64,000 nt of DNA, from assembly GCF_014268935.2 (NCBI RefSeq), contig NZ_JABWRJ020000001.1, forward strand, positions 1,116,001 through 1,180,000. Direction: 5' to 3'. Every line of letters starts with the position of its first letter. Position 1 is the first letter of the stretch. The translations under genes were made by a program, and so were the position numbers. This document shows, one piece after another, positions 24,107 to 31,690 of the stretch. The stretch is from Pseudomonas peradeniyensis. Its GTDB lineage: Bacteria; Pseudomonadota; Gammaproteobacteria; Pseudomonadales; Pseudomonadaceae. The notes beneath the pieces are model-generated. The model searched no databases. It was not told where the DNA came from and saw only the letters and a program-made list of their open reading frames with translations.

Positions 24107-25702
24107 TCAGCCGCGCATGATCTCAGGGCCATTGCCCGGCGGCAACTGCGGGCTACCCGGCTGGGCGGCCAGGGCCAGCAGCAGTTCGTCGGCGGGCATC
24201 GGCCGGGCGAACAGGTAGCCCTGCTGGAAGTCCACTTCGTGGCGTGCCAGGTAGTCGCGCTGCACCTCGGTCTCCACGCCTTCGGCGACGATGCCCAGGC
24301 CCAGCTTGGCCGAGAGCTCGATGATGGTGTCGAGGATATGCTGAGACAGGGCGTCGCCGCCGATCATGGCGACGAAGCTCTGGTCGATCTTCAGGTAGTC
24401 GACCTGGAACTGGCGCAGGTAGTTGAGGCTGGACTGGCCGGTACCGAAGTCGTCCAGGGCGATCATCACGCCCATGGCGTGCAGCTTCTCGAACAGTTCC
24501 AAGGTCACCGGGGTCGGCTCGATCAGCTTGCGCTCGGTCAGCTCCAGGGTCAGTACCACGCGCCCGGGCGGGAAGTGCTGGAGGAAGGTCTGGCAGTCGT
24601 CGAGCAGGCCCAGGTCGCGGCAATGGTCGGCGGTGATATTGATGCCGACATGGAAGCCGTCCTCCAGCAGCGCCGCATGCGGAGCCAGGGCCTGGGCGGT
24701 GTGCAGCATCAAGGCGCGGGTCATGGCGACGATCTGGCCGCTGTGCTCGGCGTAGGGAATGAACAGGTCCGGGCGCACCAGCCCTTCGCGGGGGTGCTGC
24801 CAGCGCATCAGCACTTCGACTCCGGCCCAGCGGTAGTCGCCCTTGCGCACCACCGGCTGGAAGTACGGCACGAACTCGTCGGCGTCCAGGGCCCGGTCCA
24901 GCTCGCCACGGGATGAGCTGGCGCGGCGGATCTGCCAGCGGCAGGCGACACCGGCCGCCACGCCCAGCATCAGCAGCAGGCTCAGCAGGGCGGGGTAACG
25001 CGAACGCATCAGCGCTGCCCGCTTGCCCTCGGCGTAGCCGGCGTGCACGTGGAACGGATAACGGGTGGAAGCGTACCGGCTGGCGGCGATGGCCGCGACC
25101 GGCGGCTCGCCGTCGTGAACCTGGCCATCGCTGCCCATCCAGTGATGGCCGACATGCACCTTTACCAGGTGGTCGGCGCCGATCAGGTGCAGCGCGGTGA
25201 GCAGATGGCGGCCATCCACGGTGGTGATCGCCCCCCGGTCGCCACGGCCCTCCTGACTGACCCGATAGACCAGCAGGGCCTGTCCCGGGGTGACCGAGTT
25301 GCCGTTCATCAGCCACAGTTGGCCATTGGTGTAGTCCCTGGCATCCACTGGCTCGTCGAAGTCGCCGAACAGCGAGGTGCAGTACAGGCGGTCGTGGTCG
25401 AACAGGTTGGTCGAACGCACGAAGGCGTTGCGCGTCACCTCGATGCGCAGGGCCAGTTGCACCTGATCGCAGGGTAGACCCGCCTTGGGCAGCAGTTGAT
25501 GGGCGGCGGTGGACAGGCTGTCGAGGATCGCCTCGACATGCCTGCCCACTTCGCGGGCCGTGGCCTGGCTGCTGGCCTGCAGTTCCTGTTCGGTCTGCCA
25601 GCGCATCACCGCCAGCCCGCACAGCAGCGGTAGCACGCCGACACCCCAGGGCAGCAGGGCGCGCCAGCTCCAGCGGGCGGGGCGTTTGGCGGTCAGGGGC
25701 AT
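24107..25702 (-). CDS. cyclic-di-GMP phosphodiesterase, CSS-motif and EAL domains
   Basis: A 531-residue inner-membrane enzyme. Helix 1 is at about 14-33, followed by a periplasmic CSS-motif domain with Cys78 and Cys108 30 residues apart, the spacing that forms a redox-sensing disulfide in E. coli PdeC-type proteins. Here the motif reads CTS rather than CSS. A second helix is at about 235-255 and the cytoplasmic EAL domain at about 270-515. The EAL tripeptide is EVL (296-298), a tolerated variant that keeps the metal-binding Glu, and DDFGTG is intact, so it should hydrolyse c-di-GMP to pGpG. The Met at 25702 was chosen over one 28 codons upstream. Confidence 0.9.
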   Translation of the reverse strand: MPLTAKRPARWSWRALLPWGVGVLPLLCGLAVMRWQTEQELQASSQATAREVGRHVEAILDSLSTAAHQLLPKAGLPCDQVQLALRIEVTRNAFVRSTNLFDHDRLYCTSLFGDFDEPVDARDYTNGQLWLMNGNSVTPGQALLVYRVSQEGRGDRGAITTVDGRHLLTALHLIGADHLVKVHVGHHWMGSDGQVHDGEPPVAAIAASRYASTRYPFHVHAGYAEGKRAALMRSRYPALLSLLLMLGVAAGVACRWQIRRASSSRGELDRALDADEFVPYFQPVVRKGDYRWAGVEVLMRWQHPREGLVRPDLFIPYAEHSGQIVAMTRALMLHTAQALAPHAALLEDGFHVGINITADHCRDLGLLDDCQTFLQHFPPGRVVLTLELTERKLIEPTPVTLELFEKLHAMGVMIALDDFGTGQSSLNYLRQFQVDYLKIDQSFVAMIGGDALSQHILDTIIELSAKLGLGIVAEGVETEVQRDYLARHEVDFQQGYLFARPMPADELLLALAAQPGSPQLPPGNGPEIMRG

Positions 25703-26016
25703 GTGCGGGTGGACCTTCTGCGAGGCGACGGGATGCTGCTGAGAATAGCCGTTTGTCGGAACAACCTGCGAACTAAAGCGCGACAAACAAATTTACGCAC
25801 TGTAGAATCGGGTTACGAATACAACAATAAGGTTCTCCGCCTCCCGGGGAATCAAGCCCGCCGAGAATGGGTCCATATGACATACCATGGGTTCAAGCTG
25901 ATCATTGGTGACTTCCTGGCCCGCAGCGTGCGCGGGATCCCCTGCTCACCACCACGCCATCTCCACATCCAAAGCCTGTAATAAACCGTTTTTCGCTTAT
26001 AGATGAGGACACCCAC
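25703..26016. promoter_or_regulatory. 314-nt divergent promoter region between the EAL gene and hppD
   Basis: This AT-richer stretch must hold both promoters. No sigma-54 site or known regulator box could be recognised. A 34-codon ORF (25877-25981, beginning MTYHGFKLII) and a CCCGC...GCGGG repeat near 25920 are the only structure seen; the ORF is probably chance. The hppD ribosome site is GAGGA before the ATG at 26017. Confidence 0.4.
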
Positions 26017-27093
26017 ATGGCAGATATCTTCGACAACCCGATGGGCCTGGAAGGCTTCGAATTCATCGAGCTCGCTTCGCCGACCCCTGGCGTGCTGGAG
26101 CCGGTATTCCAGATTCTCGGCTTCACCAAGGTGGCCAGCCACCGCTCCAAGGATGTGCACCTGTATCGCCAGGGCGGCATCAACCTGATCCTCAACAACG
26201 AGCCCAAGAGCATCGCCTCGTACTTCGCCGCCGAGCACGGCCCGTCGGTGTGCGGCATGGCCTTCCGCGTGCGCAACGCCCATGAAGCCTACGCCCGCGC
26301 CCTGGAACTGGGCGCCCAGCCGGTGGAGATCGAAACCGGCCCGATGGAACTGCGCCTGCCGGCGATCAAGGGGATCGGTGGCGCGCCGCTGTACCTGATC
26401 GACCGCTACGAGGAAGGCAGCTCGATCTACGATATCGACTTCAAGTTCATCGAAGGCGTGGACCGCAACCCGGTCGGCGCGGGCCTGAAGATCATCGACC
26501 ACCTGACCCACAACGTCTATCGCGGACGCATGGCCTACTGGGCCAACTTCTATGAAAAGCTGTTCAACTTCCGCGAAATCCGCTACTTCGACATCAAGGG
26601 CGAATACACCGGCCTGACCTCCAAGGCGATGACCGCGCCGGACGGTATGATCCGCATTCCGCTCAACGAGGAGTCGTCGAAAGGGGCGGGACAGATCGAA
26701 GAGTTCCTGATGCAGTTCAACGGAGAAGGCATCCAGCACGTGGCCTTCCTCACCGACGACCTGCTCAAGACCTGGGACGCCCTCAAGGGGCTGGGCATGC
26801 GCTTCATGACCCCGCCGCCGCAGACCTACTACGAGATGCTCGAGGAGCGCCTGCCAGGGCACGGCGAGCCGGTCGACCAGCTGCAGGCCCGCGGCATCCT
26901 GCTCGATGGCGCCTCGGCGCCGGGCGACAAGCGCCTGCTGCTGCAGATCTTCTCGGAAACCCTGCTGGGCCCGGTGTTCTTCGAGTTCATCCAGCGCAAG
27001 GGTGACGACGGCTTTGGCGAAGGCAACTTCAAGGCGCTGTTCGAGTCGATCGAGCGCGACCAGGTGCGTCGTGGCGTGCTGAGCGTCGAGTAA
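26017..27093 (+). CDS. hppD: 4-hydroxyphenylpyruvate dioxygenase
   Basis: A 358-residue Fe(II)-dependent dioxygenase converting 4-hydroxyphenylpyruvate to homogentisate in tyrosine catabolism. The iron ligands are His162 (IIDHLTHNV), His241 (GIQHVAF) and Glu323 ([18 protein letters not shown]). The length equals that of characterised Pseudomonas enzymes. It stands alone here, without hmg genes. The 3' end overlaps the convergent DJ-1/PfpI gene by 65 bp, an overlap that looks secondary (see that entry). Confidence 0.97.
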   Translation: MADIFDNPMGLEGFEFIELASPTPGVLEPVFQILGFTKVASHRSKDVHLYRQGGINLILNNEPKSIASYFAAEHGPSVCGMAFRVRNAHEAYARALELGAQPVEIETGPMELRLPAIKGIGGAPLYLIDRYEEGSSIYDIDFKFIEGVDRNPVGAGLKIIDHLTHNVYRGRMAYWANFYEKLFNFREIRYFDIKGEYTGLTSKAMTAPDGMIRIPLNEESSKGAGQIEEFLMQFNGEGIQHVAFLTDDLLKTWDALKGLGMRFMTPPPQTYYEMLEERLPGHGEPVDQLQARGILLDGASAPGDKRLLLQIFSETLLGPVFFEFIQRKGDDGFGEGNFKALFESIERDQVRRGVLSVE

Positions 27094-27775
27094 TACGCTT
27101 TACCTGCAAGACCCATCGCGGGGCCAGCCCGGTGGTGGAGGCCGGATTCTGCCCGGTGATCAGGCTGCCATCCTCCACCACGTAAGGCGCCCAGGGATCG
27201 TCCGCCTTGCTGTACTCGCCGCCACGGGCGCCCAGCTCGTTTTCGGTCAGGAACGGCACCACCTCGTCCAGTTCCGCCAGTTTCTCCTCGGTGTTGGAGA
27301 ATCCGGTCACCCTGCGTCCCTTGAGCAGCAGGCTGTTGTCGCTGAGCTTGATGTTGAGCAGGCCCACCACGCCATGACACACCGCGGCGACCGCGCCACC
27401 GCGCTCATGGATGCGCCGCGCGAGTTCTTGCAGCGGCTGGTTGTCGGGGAAGTCCCACATCACGCCATGTCCGCCGGTGTAGTAGATCGCGCTGTACTGC
27501 TCGGCCTTGACCTGCCCGGGGCTCAAGGTGGCGCCCAGGCGGTTCATGAACGTCTTGTCGTCGTACCACTGCCAGTCCAGCTCCGGCGCCATGCGCAGGC
27601 TGTGCGGGTCGATGGGCACGCAGCCGCCCGCCGGACTGACGTAGTCGACGGCAAAGCCTGCCTGCTGCACCTTGTCGATGAAGTGCACGGCCTCACCCAG
27701 CCACAGTCCTGTGGCGCGCGGGATGGTGGGGTACTTGGCGGTATTGGTCAGCACGACCAGGAGCTTCTTGTTCAT
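27029..27775 (-). CDS. DJ-1/PfpI family protein (Hsp31-like), C-terminus abnormal
   Basis: A 248-residue class I glutamine-amidotransferase-like protein. Markers are [13 protein letters not shown] (about 100-112) and the nucleophile Cys133 in [11 protein letters not shown], typical of Hsp31/YhbO-type glyoxalase-III or chaperone relatives. The normal fold runs to about ITGQNPAST (207-214). Beyond that the reading passes through a REP-like sequence and into the end of hppD, giving an Arg-rich tail of about 30 residues unlike the family. The usual C-terminal helix is missing, so the protein may be unstable or altered. The start has the standard [11 protein letters not shown]. Confidence 0.82.
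   Translation of the reverse strand: MNKKLLVVLTNTAKYPTIPRATGLWLGEAVHFIDKVQQAGFAVDYVSPAGGCVPIDPHSLRMAPELDWQWYDDKTFMNRLGATLSPGQVKAEQYSAIYYTGGHGVMWDFPDNQPLQELARRIHERGGAVAAVCHGVVGLLNIKLSDNSLLLKGRRVTGFSNTEEKLAELDEVVPFLTENELGARGGEYSKADDPWAPYVVEDGSLITGQNPASTTGLAPRWVLQVKRITRRSARHDAPGRARSTRTAP
27114..27131. repeat. REP remnant at the 3' end of the DJ-1 gene
   Basis: CATCGCGGGGCCAGCCCG matches the left arm of the local REP (ATCGCGGGGCAAGCCCGC) with a C/A change. It lies just past the hppD stop codon and is read as part of the convergent DJ-1 frame. Confidence 0.55.
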
Positions 27776-27922
27776 GTGTGCATGCCCGTCGAATCCATGG
27801 GAAAACGGTTGGCCAGCAGGAGCGAAAGCCTTATCAGCATAGCCCTCGCCACGCAATGCGCCACGGGCGGCGGACGCTGTGCTAGGCTGCTGCAAATTCG
27901 ATGCATTACCGGGGGGTAAACC

Positions 27923-28372
27923 ATGGACAAGGGCACTTCCACTTTCCTGCAGGCCGCCATCGATGAGGCTCGCAAGGGGCTCGAGGAGGGCGGCATCCCG
28001 ATCGGCTCGGTGCTGGTGCACGACGGCAAGATCATCGGCCGCGGCCATAATCGCCGGGTGCAGAACGGCAGCGCCATCCTGCATGGCGAGATGGACGCCC
28101 TGGAAAATGCCGGTAGGCAGCCTGCCCGGGTGTACCAGGAGTCTACCCTCTATACCACCTTGTCGCCTTGCGCCATGTGCAGCGGGGCTATCCTGCTGTA
28201 TGGCATCAAGCACGTGGTCATCGGTGAGAACACCACGTTCATGGGAGAGGAAAAACTGCTCGGCAGCCGGGGTGTACGCCTGGACGTACACGACGATGAA
28301 GCCTGCAAGGCGCTGATGCGCCGGTTCATCGAAGAAAAGCCCGAGCTGTGGGACGAAGATATTGGCCGTTGA
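27923..28372 (+). CDS. cytosine deaminase, yeast Fcy1-like
   Basis: A 149-residue cytidine-deaminase-fold enzyme. Zinc ligands and acid are His54 and Glu56 (HGEMDALEN) with Cys83 and Cys86 (SPCAMCSGAI). Beyond this general motif, the TLYTTLSPC lead-in, LLYGIKHVVIGEN, and especially the C-terminal RFIEEKPELWDEDIGR closely follow the yeast Fcy1 cytosine deaminase rather than tRNA-adenosine or guanine deaminases. It should convert cytosine to uracil in the cytoplasm for pyrimidine salvage. A GGGGGGT purine stretch precedes the ATG. The following histidine kinase overlaps its last codons. Confidence 0.88.
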   Translation: MDKGTSTFLQAAIDEARKGLEEGGIPIGSVLVHDGKIIGRGHNRRVQNGSAILHGEMDALENAGRQPARVYQESTLYTTLSPCAMCSGAILLYGIKHVVIGENTTFMGEEKLLGSRGVRLDVHDDEACKALMRRFIEEKPELWDEDIGR

Positions 28373-30425
28373 CCTGCCTGCCGGCGGGGGTGAGATCCAG
28401 GTCATTCACCTGGCGCCGCCTTCCTCCCCGCTGGCCGCCATGGGCAAGCCCATCGCCGACTTCGACTGGTTCACGACCCCGCTGGGGCCGCTGACGTCCT
28501 GGCCGCCCGCCCTGCGTATCGCCGCCGACATGGTGCTGATGTCTCCGTTTCCCTGTGCACTGGTCTGGGGCTCGGCGCTGACCGTGATTCACAACGAGCC
28601 CTACCAGGCCCTGCTGGGCGGTGAGGGTGGCCATCAGGGGCTGTCCTTCGATGCACTCTGGGCGCAGAACTGGGAGGGCATGGGCGCGGCGGTGTTCAAG
28701 GTGCTGGAGGGGCAGGGCAGCTTGATCGAGGACGCGCCGCTGCCTGTCAAGCGAGAGGGCTTCGCGGCGACGGCCTGGGTGACGGGCTGCTATTCACCTA
28801 TCCGTAATGACCAGGGTGAAGTTGCCGGCTTCCTGCATGCCCTGATCGAGACCACCGCCAGTATCGAGACCGGGCGTGAGTGGCGTGAGCTGGCGCTGTC
28901 CTTCGAGGCGCGCCTGGAGCAGTACCTGAGCGATCCGCAACATACCTGGCAGCTGTCGCCCGATGTGATGCTGATGCTCGATGCCAACCTGCACGTGCGC
29001 TCGTCGAATCCGGCCTGGCATCGCTCGCTGGGCTGGGGCGAGGCGTCGCATCTGCAGGTGACGTTGCCTGAACTGTTTCACCCTGCCGATCGCACCGAAG
29101 CCCAGCTTGCATTGAAGTCGCTGCTGCAGGGACAGGGCATGACGGCATTCGATGCTCGGGTCAGGCACAACGAAGGGCACTATTGCTGGTTCCGCTGGAC
29201 CGGGGTTGCCGATCCGGCATTGCCCGCGCTGGTGGGACGGGACATCACCGCTGACCGCCAGGCGGTCCAGCGCCTGGCCGAGGCGGCGGTGCGCGACGGC
29301 CAGCGCATGGAATCCGTGGTGAAGGTCGCGGGTGGCCTGGCGCATGAAATGAACAACGTGCTGTCTGGTGTCGGCAGTAGCCTCGAACTGCTCGAGCGAC
29401 GCCTGGCCCAGGGGCGGATGGAGCGTGTCGAGGAGTATGTGCAGATGGCCCGGGAATGTGCCCAGCGCGCCATTGGCCTGACCCAGAACCTGCTGGCGTT
29501 CGCCCGTAGCCAGCCGCTGTCGCCCCACCCACTGAACATCAATCGCCTGCTGCAGGAGATGGAGCCGATGTTGCGCCAGACCCTCGGCGCCGAAATGCAC
29601 CTGGATTGGCAACTGGATGTCGCGCCCTGGCTGTTGCAGGTCGACGCCGATCAGTTGCGCAACGCCCTCCTGCATCTTTGCAGCAATGCCCGGGATGCCT
29701 GTCTTGGCAAGGGCACCCTGACGATCAGAACCTCCAACGAGCGCTTGGCGTTGGCCAGCGAGGGGCCGACCAGTCTACCGGCGGGCGACTACGTCACGTT
29801 GCAGATCGAGGACGATGGCCACGGCATGTCCCGGGAGGATGTGGCGAGGGCCTTCGAGCCGTTCTTCACCACCAAGCCGTTGGGGCAGGGGGCGGGCCTG
29901 GGGCTGCCCATGGTGCATGGTTTCGTGCGCCAGTCGGGGGGGCAGGCGTGGATCGAATCGACCTTGGAGCAAGGGACTCGGGTGGTGCTGATGTTTCCGC
30001 GCCATTCGGGTGTGATGCCCGAGAGCATCGCCCTGGAAGCGCTGCCGGTTCAGGCCCGGGGCGAGCGGCTGCTGTTGGTCGATGACGAAGTCAACCTGCG
30101 CGGCCTGATGAAAGAGGCGCTGGTCGAATGCGGCTTCGAGGTGTGCGATGTGGCCGATGCCAATGGCGCACTGGGCGAGTTCCGGCATCGCGGCCCGTTC
30201 GACCTGGTGATCACCGATATCGGCTTGCCGGGAGGCTTCAGTGGGCGCCAGGTGGCCAAGGCGCTGCGGATGATGAAGCCGGAGCAGAAGATCCTGTTCA
30301 TCACAGGCTTCACCAGCGACCCGGTCGAGCAGGTATTGCTCGACGAACCGGGCACGGCGTTGATGTTCAAGCCGTTTTCGCTGCAGACGCTGGTCGTGCA
30401 GATTCAGCGTATGTTGCAGGCCTGA
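28362..30425 (+). CDS. hybrid sensor histidine kinase/response regulator
   Basis: A 687-residue soluble hybrid kinase. Residues about 35-165 and 195-295 form two PAS-like sensor regions, the first of the FDWFTTPLGPLTSWP type. HisKA follows with phospho-acceptor His328 (GGLAHEMNNVLSG). HATPase_c spans about 425-547, with the N box in SNARD, DDGHGMS and GAGLGL. A C-terminal receiver has acidic Asp574/575 and phospho-acceptor Asp619 (VITDIGLPGG). No membrane segment, so a cytosolic signal is expected. A TTG at 28362 overlaps the deaminase by 11 bp; the first ATG in frame is at 28440, so the true start is uncertain. No output-domain regulator gene is adjacent. Confidence 0.88.
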   Translation: MAVDLPAGGGEIQVIHLAPPSSPLAAMGKPIADFDWFTTPLGPLTSWPPALRIAADMVLMSPFPCALVWGSALTVIHNEPYQALLGGEGGHQGLSFDALWAQNWEGMGAAVFKVLEGQGSLIEDAPLPVKREGFAATAWVTGCYSPIRNDQGEVAGFLHALIETTASIETGREWRELALSFEARLEQYLSDPQHTWQLSPDVMLMLDANLHVRSSNPAWHRSLGWGEASHLQVTLPELFHPADRTEAQLALKSLLQGQGMTAFDARVRHNEGHYCWFRWTGVADPALPALVGRDITADRQAVQRLAEAAVRDGQRMESVVKVAGGLAHEMNNVLSGVGSSLELLERRLAQGRMERVEEYVQMARECAQRAIGLTQNLLAFARSQPLSPHPLNINRLLQEMEPMLRQTLGAEMHLDWQLDVAPWLLQVDADQLRNALLHLCSNARDACLGKGTLTIRTSNERLALASEGPTSLPAGDYVTLQIEDDGHGMSREDVARAFEPFFTTKPLGQGAGLGLPMVHGFVRQSGGQAWIESTLEQGTRVVLMFPRHSGVMPESIALEALPVQARGERLLLVDDEVNLRGLMKEALVECGFEVCDVADANGALGEFRHRGPFDLVITDIGLPGGFSGRQVAKALRMMKPEQKILFITGFTSDPVEQVLLDEPGTALMFKPFSLQTLVVQIQRMLQA

Positions 30426-30434
30426 AAGAAGGGC

Positions 30435-31490
30435 TCAGAGCCCCTGCTGCAGGTAGGGGTCGTCTGGGTTCTGTCGTTCCAGCTCGGCCAGCAGGACCTG
30501 GACATTCTGCAGCTGGCCGGTTTCCTTCCAGTACTCGATCAGCAACACCCGCGCCCGGCGGTTGGCGGGCTGGCGGTTGAGCACGGTTTCCAGCTGCTTC
30601 TGCGCGGCATCTATTTGCTCAAGCTGGTGCAGGGTGACGGCCAGGGTATAGCGGTATTCGTTGTTTTCCGGCTCCAGCTCGACCGCGCGGGCCAGGGCCA
30701 GCAGGGCGTATTCCTGCTGCTCGTGGCGGGTCAGCCACAGCCCCAGCTCGTATTGCAGGAACGCCGAGTCGGGGCGCAGGGCCAAGGCCTTGGCCAGTAC
30801 TTCACGGGAGGCGTCATGACGGCCTTGCTGCTCCAGCAGGCGCACCTGGGTGGCCAGGGCGTCCAGCCCCTCGGGCGCCACCGCCAGGCTGCGTTGCAAG
30901 GCCCTGTCGGCATCGCTGTAGGCCTGCTCATGCATGTACAGCCGGGCCAGGTGCACCTGGGCCGCGGCGTCATCGGGCTGTTGCTCCAGGGTCTGCTCGT
31001 ATTGCTCCAGGGCATCCTGCAAGGGGCCAAAGTACAGGCCGATGGCGTCGGGGTCGAGTCCCAGCAGCGCGTCAACCGCAGCGAAACGCACGCTTTGCTC
31101 GTCATCCTCCAGCAGCGGGCCCAGCACCAGGCTGCGCTGGGCGGCCGGCAGCAGGCGGCGGATGCTGGAGATGGCGGCGCGGCGGACCAGCGGGTCGGCG
31201 TGCTCCAGGTCTTGCTGGGCCAGCTTCAGTGCCTGTGGCGATGGGTAGTTGGGTAGTTCGACGTAGAGCGCGGCACGGCGGATTGGTGGCAGGTCGTCGC
31301 GTTGCAGCTGCTGGTAGAGCACCCGGGCGGCGCCCGGCAGGCCGTCGTGGGCCTGGCGCAGGGCCTTGGCGTAGCTGTGCGGCGGCAGGCTGGGCGCTGC
31401 GGGCTGCTGGTCACGCCACAGGTAGCCGATCGCGATGGGCAGTACCAGTACAAGCAGCAGGGCGATCAGGATCAGGTGGCGTCGTTGCAT
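30435..31490 (-). CDS. membrane-anchored HEAT/TPR-repeat protein
   Basis: A 351-residue protein with one N-terminal membrane segment (RRHLILIALLLVLVLPIAIGYLW) and a periplasmic solenoid. HEAT-like repeats (about 95-150, DPLVRRAAISSIRRLL and SVRFAAVDALL) are followed by TPR repeats (about 155-340) and a YWKETGQL-type last helix. This is a protein-protein interaction scaffold without catalytic residues. Such proteins occur near cytochrome c maturation and c-type cytochrome genes, but no such genes are seen here. The Met at 31490 was chosen to start at the signal anchor. Convergent with the hybrid kinase (9 nt) and divergent from the xtlB NRPS gene. Confidence 0.8.
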   Translation of the reverse strand: MQRRHLILIALLLVLVLPIAIGYLWRDQQPAAPSLPPHSYAKALRQAHDGLPGAARVLYQQLQRDDLPPIRRAALYVELPNYPSPQALKLAQQDLEHADPLVRRAAISSIRRLLPAAQRSLVLGPLLEDDEQSVRFAAVDALLGLDPDAIGLYFGPLQDALEQYEQTLEQQPDDAAAQVHLARLYMHEQAYSDADRALQRSLAVAPEGLDALATQVRLLEQQGRHDASREVLAKALALRPDSAFLQYELGLWLTRHEQQEYALLALARAVELEPENNEYRYTLAVTLHQLEQIDAAQKQLETVLNRQPANRRARVLLIEYWKETGQLQNVQVLLAELERQNPDDPYLQQGL

Positions 31491-31690
31491 CTGGCGGTCC
31501 GGGGTGGCGGTACCGCAGAGCTTGGGGCAGGCGGGGGGCAATTGCAATGATGGGGGCTGACCGGGTGGCTCCCGGGCAGCGCAACGCCCCTGTCGAACAC
31601 CTGTTGTCCCCCCTTCCCATGTCAGCCCACCCCACCTCGATCCATTAGCGTTCCGAGCATTTCCGACTGGCTAAAGCAGGATGCTTACCA
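31491..31690. promoter_or_regulatory. xtlB upstream region (200 nt)
   Basis: This region holds the promoters of the TPR gene and the NRPS operon. No lux-box could be recognised with confidence. The xtlB ribosome site is probably AGCAGG, 10 nt before the ATG at 31691; an ATG at 31681 is out of frame. No LuxR gene is adjacent, unlike the initiating gene of many Pseudomonas lipopeptide loci. Confidence 0.4.

Noticed and set aside
25877..25981. 34-codon ORF between the phosphodiesterase and hppD genes
   Set aside because: No recognisable similarity, weak ribosome site and no overlap or coupling with hppD; likely chance.
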